Assembly (NCBI GenBank): GCA_011523485.1
Contig: WTGR01000194.1
Span: 1-6,093, forward strand
Direction: 5' to 3'
Length of the DNA stretch: 6,093 bases
Source: Acidobacteriota bacterium
Lineage (GTDB): Bacteria; Acidobacteriota; Vicinamibacteria; Vicinamibacterales; UBA8438
A model generated the notes under the pieces. The model was given only the letters and a program-made list of their open reading frames with translations, had not been told where the DNA came from and did no database searches. Made by a program: the position numbers and the translations under genes. Shown piece after piece: positions 1 to 4,569 of the stretch (position 1 is the first letter of the stretch; each line of letters starts with the position of its first letter).

Positions 1-134
1 ACGAGTTCGAGGTGCTCTGGCGCAACTCGCTCGGCGACGAGATGACGATGGCGACCCCGGCCATCGCGCGCGGCAGCCTCTTCCTGCGGACCGCGTCGAA
101 GCTGTACCGCATCGCCTCGGACGCCGGCAATTGA
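1..134 (+). CDS. PQQ-like beta-propeller protein, C-terminal fragment
   Basis: This is the last 43 codons of a gene that begins outside the window; the frame opens at base 3 and ends at TGA 132-134. The fragment reads LWRNSLGDEMTMATPAIARG followed by SLFLRT and LYRIA. That is the typical closing blade of a PQQ-like (BamB/quinoprotein-like) beta-propeller: a Trp-ending strand, then 'ATPA...G.LFLRT...LYRI'. Family members are usually periplasmic or exported and are either scaffolds or substrate-binding propellers; many annotated PQQ-repeat proteins are not real PQQ enzymes. No catalytic residues can be judged from this piece. A second, complete protein of the same fold lies at the other end of the window (4570-6018), but the two need not be closely related. 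Confidence is good for the fold and low for any function. Confidence 0.72.
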   Translation, partial: EFEVLWRNSLGDEMTMATPAIARGSLFLRTASKLYRIASDAGN

Positions 135-158
135 CGCCGGTGCGAGAGGCGATACGAA
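131..158 (+). promoter_or_regulatory. weak candidate promoter before the small membrane protein gene
   Basis: TTGACG (131-136, five of six consensus bases) lies 16 bp before TACGAA (153-158, a poor -10). It overlaps the stop codon of the upstream propeller gene and would start transcription near base 165. The -10 match is weak, so read-through from the upstream gene is equally possible. Confidence 0.22.
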
Positions 159-210
159 GGAGGATGCGCGCCGGCAGGACAGGTCCACCCACTATGGTCG
201 GGAGGGTGAT

Positions 211-537
211 ATGGCACTGAGGGCTCGCCTGAAGGTCGTGCGGCGGGGGGCTACGCTGTTCGACGTGTCCAACGGCTTTTTCCTGTTCATGACAGTCGTG
301 TTCGCCTTCATCGTCGCGGGTCAGGTCGACGACGACGATGTGGTCTGGTACGTGTTGTTGGCGACTGTTTGGATACTCTCGGTGTACTGGCGTGGGTTCG
401 AACTCCTGGGCCACGTGATGGAGCTGCAGGAAGAACTGGCCGAGCCGCACGAGACCCTGCAGGCGATCCGTCAACGGGCGGAGGTGTTCCCGATCACGGG
501 CATGCTGCCGTTCCTGGCGGCGAACGCCTTTACTTGA
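211..537 (+). CDS. small two-helix membrane protein, unknown function
   Basis: This 108-residue protein starts at ATG 211 behind a good Shine-Dalgarno (GGAGG at 201-205, five bases before the start). It has a basic N-terminus (RARLKVVRRG, residues 4-13). Two hydrophobic segments follow at about residues 22-38 (FFLFMTVVFAFIVAG) and 44-60 (VVWYVLLATVWILSVYW), separated by an acidic turn with four Asp residues (40-43). After them comes a charged, helix-prone stretch (MELQEELAEPHETLQAIRQRAE, about 70-91) that could form an amphipathic or short coiled-coil segment. I infer an inner-membrane protein with a hairpin topology. I do not recognise a family. The gene sits 76 bp after the propeller gene and 128 bp before secreted paralog A, on the same strand, and may share a transcript with the propeller gene. 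The start and coding status are well supported by the ribosome-binding site and the membrane pattern. Confidence 0.68.
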   Translation: MALRARLKVVRRGATLFDVSNGFFLFMTVVFAFIVAGQVDDDDVVWYVLLATVWILSVYWRGFELLGHVMELQEELAEPHETLQAIRQRAEVFPITGMLPFLAANAFT

Positions 538-564
538 TCTACGGCGAGGTTCGGCTGGCTTCCG

Positions 565-594
565 TTGAACGGGCCGGCGCCAAGCGGCTAAGAT
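565..594 (+). promoter_or_regulatory. candidate promoter of secreted paralog A
   Basis: TTGAAC (565-570) is followed after 18 bp by TAAGAT (589-594). This predicts a start near base 601 and a leader of about 65 nt before the ATG at 666. Each hexamer matches the sigma-70 consensus at four or five positions. It is more credible because paralog B has the same arrangement (TTGAAC, 17 bp, TAGGAT) at a similar distance upstream of its start. Confidence 0.42.
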
Positions 595-665
595 CAGCGG
601 GTCAAGCGGCGAAATCGTATCTGCCGGCGTTCGACCGGAATGCACAGGTTGAGGGAGGCGAGTCG

Positions 666-1664
666 ATGAATCATCGTGTTTTGACGGCACTGTTCGCGCT
701 GGGCGCCGTCGCGCTGCTGGCGCCGCTGCCGGCCGCCGGGCAGTCGAGCGACGAAGTCATGCGGACCCCCGACGGGCAGCCGCACATCTCCGGGATCTTC
801 ACCTTCCGCACGCTGACGCCGCTGGAGCGGCCGGCGGCCCTCGAAGGGCGCGAGCGCCTGAGCCTCGAGGAGGCGGCGCAGTTCGAAGCGTCGGAACGCA
901 TCCGGTTGAACCGCGACCTGTTCGATCCGATCACGGGCGCGCCGAGCGCCGGCTACCAGTCGCGCGCCGAGGGCGGGGTGCTGTCGTACAACGAGTTCTG
1001 GTACGAGCGGGGCATCGAGCTGACCGCCGACAAGCGGACGTCGCTGATCGTCGATCCGCCCGACGGCCGGATTCCCTACACCGACGAGCACCGGGAGGCG
1101 CGGGGCATCCGCCGGCTGAACCTGCGCAACGGCTTCGCGGACCACTACACCGACCGCAGCCTGTCCGACCGCTGCATCATGGGCTTCAACGCCGGGCCGC
1201 CGATGACCGCGGGCTCGTACAACAACAACGTGCAGATCATGCAGATCCCGGGCTACGTGGTCATCTACAACGAGATGGTGCACAACCCGCGCATCATTCC
1301 GATCGACGACGACACCCCGCGCCACGGCCTGCGGCAATGGTCGGGCGAGTCGCGCGGCCACTGGGACCGCGAGACGTTCGTGGTCGAGACCTACAACTTC
1401 ATCACCGAGACTAGCCTGCGCGGCTCGTCGAAGGACACGCACGTCATCGAGCGCTTCCGCCGCGTGGATCCCGACACCGTGATGTACGAGTTCACCGTCG
1501 AGGATCCGAACAACCTCACCGGTCCCTGGACCGCGTTGATGCCGCTACGGCGGACCGACGGCCCGCTCTTCGAGTACGCCTGCCACGAGGGCAACATCGG
1601 CATGGAGGGCATCATGGCCGGGGCGCGCCGCAAGGATACGCAGCGCGTGGACGCCGATCGCTGA
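666..1664 (+). CDS. secreted protein of unknown function, paralog A
   Basis: The protein has 332 residues. I chose ATG 666 because it has a Shine-Dalgarno (GGGAGG about 7 bases upstream) and begins a signal peptide: basic MNHR, a hydrophobic core at 5-22, and a likely cleavage PAAG|QS after residue 25. The open frame extends upstream to 369, but that part lacks these signals. The mature protein opens with RTPDGQPHISG (33-43) and TLTPLERP. Conserved-looking blocks follow: SYNNNVQIMQIPGYVVIYN (184 onward), RQWSGESRGHW (223 onward) with VVETYNF, and DPDTVMYEFTVEDP. Cys170 (DRCIMGF) and Cys306 (YACHEGN) are the only cysteines in the mature chain noticed and are also present in paralog B, so they may form a disulfide. 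From memory this is a large uncharacterised acidobacterial family; I know of no assigned reaction. Location is periplasmic or extracellular by inference. It has its own candidate promoter and a downstream terminator. Confidence 0.85.
   Translation: MNHRVLTALFALGAVALLAPLPAAGQSSDEVMRTPDGQPHISGIFTFRTLTPLERPAALEGRERLSLEEAAQFEASERIRLNRDLFDPITGAPSAGYQSRAEGGVLSYNEFWYERGIELTADKRTSLIVDPPDGRIPYTDEHREARGIRRLNLRNGFADHYTDRSLSDRCIMGFNAGPPMTAGSYNNNVQIMQIPGYVVIYNEMVHNPRIIPIDDDTPRHGLRQWSGESRGHWDRETFVVETYNFITETSLRGSSKDTHVIERFRRVDPDTVMYEFTVEDPNNLTGPWTALMPLRRTDGPLFEYACHEGNIGMEGIMAGARRKDTQRVDADR
978..1045 (+). repeat. 68-bp block identical to paralog B (copy 1)
   Basis: These 68 bases inside paralog A are identical, including silent positions, to 3222-3289 in paralog B. 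They encode the VLSYNEFWYERGIELTAD region and a few residues beyond. The block is bounded by a mismatch on each side. A second shorter identical run of 39 bp begins at 1476 (the TVMYEFTVEDPNN region). Confidence 0.9.
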
Positions 1665-1701
1665 TCGGAACGCGCGTCGGACCGGAATTCGCACGACTCA
1701 T

Positions 1702-1740
1702 GCGGCCCGTTGCGGGGCTTCCCGCTACGGGCCGCTTCTT
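1702..1740 (+). terminator. intrinsic-type terminator after paralog A
   Basis: Arms GCGGCCCGT (1702-1710) and ACGGGCCGC (1727-1735) pair perfectly over 9 bp. They continue past a T-T mismatch into an inner stem GCGGG/CCCGC (1712-1716 with 1721-1725) closed by a GCTT loop. TTCTT follows at 1736-1740, a short and imperfect U-tract. The position 37 bp after the stop codon of paralog A fits a terminator. On the minus strand no T-run follows the hairpin, so it is not an obvious terminator for the antitoxin gene. Confidence 0.7.
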
Positions 1741-1834
1741 GTGTACGCGGCGCGTGCGGAAAGCTCCTTCCATTCCAGCGCGAGTCCTTCGCCGTCCGCG
1801 GCAGCGCCGCAGTCGAAGCTTCGGCCCGGGCCGC

Positions 1835-1850
1835 GTTGAATCCGTTCAAC
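1835..1850. repeat. short inverted repeat across the antitoxin stop codon
   Basis: GTTGAA (1835-1840) and TTCAAC (1845-1850) are perfect inverted arms around a TCCG loop, and the right arm contains the antitoxin stop codon (1846-1848). A 12-bp palindrome, CGGCCCGGGCCG, lies beside it at 1822-1833. Neither is followed by a T-run on the minus strand, so they could stabilise the 3' end of the TA transcript but are not a recognisable terminator. The rest of 1741-1834 shows no gene. Confidence 0.3.
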
Positions 1851-2349
1851 CCTGAGATGGAGTGGCTTCGGCAGTCCAGCCGACCGTGCCGCCGATCAGC
1901 CGCGTGCGCAGGTCGGCGGGTGCGTGTGTTGCGACATTCTTCAAGTGTGAGAGGTCGAAGGACTCCGGCGACGTCCTGTGAAGGACCATGAGGCGCAGGA
2001 GGCGGTCGGCCTGCGGTCCGATAGGGGTCTTGCCATGTTCCCAGCGCGAAACGGTCTCGGGGGCGGCGCCCATGTGGTCGGCCAGCTCCCTGCCGGACCA
2101 CCCGAGGGTGGTCCGGAGGAACCGGACTTCCGCCGGCGTCAGTCGCGCCGACTTGCGCGCGACGGCAATGGCCATCGCGCGGTGCAGTTCGTCAATCCGG
2201 GGAATCGCAACCTCGTATTGACCACAGTGGCCGCACCGACTGACCTCGATGTCGACGAGGGTCACCCCCGGCAGCCCGCACGCGTCGTACTTGACGTTCT
2301 CCCTGCCGGTGGTCATCTCGTGGCCGCAGCCGAAGCACTTCATGTCCAT
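1846..2349 (-). CDS. MqsA-type antitoxin (zinc finger plus XRE helix-turn-helix)
   Basis: This 167-residue protein has two modules. The N-terminal zinc-binding part carries two CxxC pairs, Cys5/Cys8 and Cys39/Cys42. Their spacing equals that of E. coli MqsA as I recall it (Cys3, 6, 37, 40), and GQYEVAIPRID follows. The C-terminal part (about 71-123) is an XRE-type helix-turn-helix: LTPAEVRFLRTTLGWSGRELA, then the recognition helix APETVSRWEHGKTPIG. In this family the zinc domain binds the toxin and the HTH represses the operon. About 45 residues follow the HTH, making it longer than E. coli MqsA (131 aa). The gene overlaps the 3' end of the upstream DUF4258 toxin gene. ATG 2349 gives a 10-bp overlap, while the in-frame ATG at 2343 (residue 3) gives the classic ATGA overlap; neither has a strong Shine-Dalgarno, which suggests translational coupling. 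A YgiT-type zinc-finger regulator is the alternative name for the same architecture. Confidence 0.87.
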   Translation of the reverse strand: MDMKCFGCGHEMTTGRENVKYDACGLPGVTLVDIEVSRCGHCGQYEVAIPRIDELHRAMAIAVARKSARLTPAEVRFLRTTLGWSGRELADHMGAAPETVSRWEHGKTPIGPQADRLLRLMVLHRTSPESFDLSHLKNVATHAPADLRTRLIGGTVGWTAEATPSQG

Positions 2350-2618
2350 GCCGTAATCACGGTGAGCGTTCGCGCGTCACGAAAGGCGATCACCACGGTG
2401 ATCGGCCCGGCGCGCACACGATAGCGCCAGGCTCCGTTTTCCCATTCCGCGGGATCGACTACGCCGGATCTCAACGCGTTGACACAGTCGACCGTCGTGA
2501 GTCCCCGCTCCGAGCACCGTTCGAGTACGTGATCGGTCCATCTCACGCTCCCGCGGGTCATGCAATCTCTGATCAATCGCCTGGCGGTATTTCCGTCGAA
2601 CGGTTCGGTGTGCGGCAT
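2340..2618 (-). CDS. DUF4258-domain toxin of a type II toxin-antitoxin module
   Basis: Starting from ATG 2618 the protein has 92 residues. The pattern is that of DUF4258: an N-terminal helix (TARRLIRDCM), then RWTDHVLERCSERGLT with His30 and the ER..ERG signature, an acidic DCVNALRSGVV helix, and beta strands RYRVRAGPITVVIAF and LTVITAWT at the C-terminus. DUF4258 proteins are small, RelE/HicA-like in size, and are often found directly upstream of MqsA-type antitoxins. Toxicity, probably as an mRNA interferase by analogy with MqsR, is inferred and not shown by any catalytic residue I can certify. The toxin-first order also matches mqsRA. A TTG at 2642 would add eight residues (MSDERLDC) and has AGAGGG very close upstream. 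I prefer the ATG, which has AAAGG nine bases upstream, but the choice is open. The frame is intact. Confidence 0.8.
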   Translation of the reverse strand: MPHTEPFDGNTARRLIRDCMTRGSVRWTDHVLERCSERGLTTVDCVNALRSGVVDPAEWENGAWRYRVRAGPITVVIAFRDARTLTVITAWT

Positions 2619-2677
2619 GCAATCAAGCCTTTCGTCACTCAATGCCCTCTTTAGCCAACTCTCTTGAAATCTGTATT

Positions 2678-2689
2678 CAGGTCTACCTG
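2678..2689. promoter_or_regulatory. candidate operator palindrome in the TA leader
   Basis: CAGGTCTACCTG consists of perfect 5-bp inverted arms, CAGGT and ACCTG, around a 2-bp centre. It lies about 25-35 bp downstream of the predicted TA start site and before the toxin gene. MqsA of E. coli binds palindromes of the type AACCT-N(2-4)-AGGTT; here the AGGT/ACCT half-sites occur in the opposite relative order. A second small palindrome, TGATAATCA (2721-2729), overlaps the -10 box. Either could be the repressor site; only the symmetry and position are visible. Confidence 0.33.
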
Positions 2690-2719
2690 TTCATACAATG
2701 CCAATATGTCGATGCTTTT

Positions 2720-2748
2720 ATGATAATCAATGAATGAGTATTTGTCAA
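2720..2748 (-). promoter_or_regulatory. sigma-70 promoter of the toxin-antitoxin operon
   Basis: Read on the minus strand, a perfect -35 TTGACA (2743-2748) is separated by exactly 17 bp from TATCAT (2720-2725), five of six bases of the -10 consensus. Transcription would start near 2713 and give a leader of about 95 nt to ATG 2618. The surrounding 2641-2760 is about 38% GC by count, clearly AT-rich against the flanking genes. This is the best promoter match in the window. Confidence 0.75.
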
Positions 2749-2840
2749 GAACTGGCGTGGCAGTGCAGGTCAGCAGAGCTGCAGGAAGCCGCTTGGCCTT
2801 CATCCTCACGAATCTCACGTGCGCGCCCGCCGGGCGACGT

Positions 2841-2869
2841 TTGAACGGGTGGCGATTCCGGGGTAGGAT
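2841..2869 (+). promoter_or_regulatory. candidate promoter of secreted paralog B
   Basis: TTGAAC (2841-2846), a 17-bp spacer and TAGGAT (2864-2869) predict a start near 2876, about 28 nt before the ATG at 2904. The same -35 hexamer and a near-identical -10 occur upstream of paralog A. The rest of 2760-2840 shows no gene or other signal I can support. Confidence 0.4.
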
Positions 2870-2903
2870 TGGCGTTTCCGTTGCAGCGCATGGAGGATTC
2901 CAG

Positions 2904-3905
2904 ATGAATCAGCGATTCGTGATGGTCGTCGCAATGGCGCTCGCCGCGACGGTAGCGGCGGCGATTCCCGCAAGCGCCCAGTCGGCCGAGTCGGAGACGG
3001 TGATGCGGACCCCGGACGGCCAGCCGCACATTTCCGGCATCTTCACCTTCCGGACCCTGACCCCGTTGCAGCGCCCGGCCGCACTCGAGGGACAGGAGAG
3101 GCTCGGTGCCGAGGAGGCGGCCCAGTTCGAGGCCTCCGAGCGGATCCGTCTGAACCGCGACCTGTTCGACCCGATCACGGGCGCCCCGAACGCCGGCTAT
3201 CAGTCGCGGGCCGAGGGCGGCGTGCTGTCGTACAACGAGTTCTGGTACGAGCGGGGCATCGAGCTGACCGCCGACAAGCGGACGTCGCTCGTGGTCGATC
3301 CGCCTAGCGGGCGCATCCCGTTCAAGCCGGAGTACCAGGAGGCGGCGCAGATCCGCCGGCTCAACCTGCGCAACGGGTTCGCGGACCACTACACGGACCG
3401 CAGCCTCGCGGACCGCTGCATCATGGGCTTCAATGCCGGGCCGCCGATGGTCTCGAGCGCCTACAACAACAACGTGCAGATCTTCCAGGTGCCGGGCTAC
3501 GTCGTCATCCTGAACGAGATGGTGCACAACGCGCGCATCATTCCCATCGACGGCCGGCCGCACGGCGAGCTCCGGCAGTGGTCGGGCGACTCGCGCGGGC
3601 GCTGGGAAGGGGAGACCCTCGTCGTCGAGACGAGGAACTTCCTGCGGGAGACCAGCCTGGGCGGCTCGTCGGCGGACACCTACCTGGTCGAGCGGTTCCG
3701 GCGCATGGATCCGGATACCGTGATGTACGAGTTCACCGTCGAGGATCCGAACAACTTCACGGGGCCGTGGACGGCGATGATGCCGCTGCGGCGGACCGAC
3801 GGTCCGCTGTTCGAGTACGCCTGCCACGAGGGCAACATCGGTATGGAAGGCATCATGGCCGGCGCGCGGCGCAAGGACACGCAGGCCGTGACGTCGGTCC
3901 GTTGA
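2904..3905 (+). CDS. secreted protein of unknown function, paralog B
   Basis: The protein has 333 residues. ATG 2904 is chosen for its GGAGG (2892-2896) seven bases upstream and because it begins a clean signal peptide: MNQR, a hydrophobic core at 5-22, and likely cleavage PASA|QS after residue 25. The open frame runs back to 2730 without such signals. The mature chain aligns with paralog A end to end with about one single-residue indel (IDGRPHGELRQW here against IDDDTPRHGLRQW) and about 83% identity by eye. Differences are clustered in the signal peptide, around RIPFKPEYQEAAQ, and around RQWSGDSRGRWEGETLVVET. The last motif is closer here than in paralog A to the form I remember for the family. 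Cys172 and Cys307 correspond to the paralog A cysteines. No enzyme motif is recognised; function is unknown and location is exported. It has its own candidate promoter and a strong terminator, so it is probably monocistronic. Confidence 0.86.
   Translation: MNQRFVMVVAMALAATVAAAIPASAQSAESETVMRTPDGQPHISGIFTFRTLTPLQRPAALEGQERLGAEEAAQFEASERIRLNRDLFDPITGAPNAGYQSRAEGGVLSYNEFWYERGIELTADKRTSLVVDPPSGRIPFKPEYQEAAQIRRLNLRNGFADHYTDRSLADRCIMGFNAGPPMVSSAYNNNVQIFQVPGYVVILNEMVHNARIIPIDGRPHGELRQWSGDSRGRWEGETLVVETRNFLRETSLGGSSADTYLVERFRRMDPDTVMYEFTVEDPNNFTGPWTAMMPLRRTDGPLFEYACHEGNIGMEGIMAGARRKDTQAVTSVR
3222..3289 (+). repeat. 68-bp block identical to paralog A (copy 2)
   Basis: This is the second copy of the identical block found at 978-1045. 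The two copies lie about 2.2 kb apart in direct orientation with the toxin-antitoxin module between them, so recombination between them could delete that module. Confidence 0.9.
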
Positions 3906-3960
3906 TGCAGGACACCGGCTGACCGGTGCAGTGCGCCGGTCTCGACACGCGACTCTCACG

Positions 3961-3997
3961 GGCCCGTCTCAGTGCACTGGGGCGGGCCTTTTCTTCT
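3961..3997 (+). terminator. strong intrinsic terminator after paralog B
   Basis: GGCCCGTCTCAG (3961-3972) pairs with CTGGGGCGGGCC (3977-3988) over 12 bp, with two G-U pairs, around the tetraloop TGCA. The stem is followed at once by TTTTCTTCTGTT. The GC-rich stem and T-rich tail make this a textbook rho-independent terminator, 55 bp after the paralog B stop. It lies only about 30 bp before the next start codon, so the downstream gene needs its own promoter or read-through; I see no clear promoter between them. Confidence 0.86.
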
Positions 3998-4028
3998 GTT
4001 CTCGTTTCTCTCGGAAGGAAGACGATCC

Positions 4029-4487
4029 ATGCGTACGTGGTTGCCTTTCGTCGTGATGACGGTGCTGAGCTGGGGGACCTACATCCCGACGCTGCATCGC
4101 GGGCAGCAGGCCCTCGGCAGCAGCGGCGTGCATGCCTTCCTGATGGTCGGGGCGGCTTATCTGGTTGTCGCAATCGCCGTGCCGGGGATGATGATCGCCC
4201 GCGCCGGTACGTGGAATCTGTTCGGCGACAACCCGAACGGCATGCTGTTCACGTTCGCCGCCGGCGTGCTGGGTGCGGTGGGCGCGCTCGGCATCGTCCT
4301 GGCCCTGGTCAACGGCGGCCGGCCGAACGTCGTGCCGCCCCTGGTCTTCGCCGGCGCGCCGGTGGTGAGCGTGTTCGTCGCGATGCTCTACAATCCGCCG
4401 CAGGAGAGCCCGTCGCCGCTGTTCTTCCTGGGCATCCTGATGGCCGCGGCGGGGGCGTTCCTGGTCCTTTCGTATCGCCCCCATTGA
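4029..4487 (+). CDS. half-size EamA/DMT-like membrane protein
   Basis: This 152-residue, very hydrophobic protein starts at ATG 4029, with AAGGAAG about ten bases upstream; the open frame runs back to 3972, inside the terminator, so the later start is preferred. Five membrane segments are visible at about 5-22, 36-57, 72-94, 101-120 and 131-148. Features include VLSWGTYIPTLHRGQ near the N-terminus, the Gly/Ala-rich GVLGAVGALGIVLALVNGG (79-97) and PLVFAGAPVVSVFVAML (104-120). Five helices correspond to one EamA repeat, half of a normal ten-helix drug/metabolite transporter, so it may act as a dimer. Similar about 150-residue proteins are, from memory, present as uncharacterised membrane proteins in several phyla. 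A substrate cannot be named. The beta-propeller gene follows after 82 bp on the same strand and may be co-transcribed. Confidence 0.77.
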   Translation: MRTWLPFVVMTVLSWGTYIPTLHRGQQALGSSGVHAFLMVGAAYLVVAIAVPGMMIARAGTWNLFGDNPNGMLFTFAAGVLGAVGALGIVLALVNGGRPNVVPPLVFAGAPVVSVFVAMLYNPPQESPSPLFFLGILMAAAGAFLVLSYRPH

Positions 4488-4569
4488 GGAGTTTGCGTCG
4501 CGGAGAGCTGTGCCGCCGACGATGCGGGACCAGGGACGTGTGGAGCATTTCCTTGCGAGGACGCAACGC

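Noticed and set aside
369..665. Upstream extension of paralog A
   Set aside because: The frame is open but overlaps the 211-537 gene, has no signal-peptide or family residues, and the ATG at 666 has a good ribosome-binding site and a signal peptide.
594..1442. 282-codon minus-strand open frame opposite paralog A
   Set aside because: It lies wholly inside a well-supported secreted-protein gene; its translation is Arg/Val/Ala-rich with no domain pattern. It is a by-product of GC-rich codon usage. The same holds for 671-934.
1978..2424. Plus-strand open frames across the TA module, including 1710-1991 and 1988-2221
   Set aside because: They run opposite to two genes with clear domains and show no domain pattern themselves.
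2730..2903. Upstream extension of paralog B
   Set aside because: It would begin inside the TA promoter, and the start at 2904 has GGAGG and a signal peptide that aligns with paralog A.
2745..3959. 404-codon minus-strand open frame opposite paralog B
   Set aside because: Its translation mirrors that of the 594-1442 frame because the two sense genes are paralogs, so similarity between the antisense frames is not independent evidence of coding. It has no ribosome-binding site or recognisable domain.
4510..4569. GTG-initiated extension of the propeller protein
   Set aside because: The extra 20 residues would put charged sequence before the signal peptide and the nearby GGAGAG is too close to the GTG; ATG 4570 is better placed.
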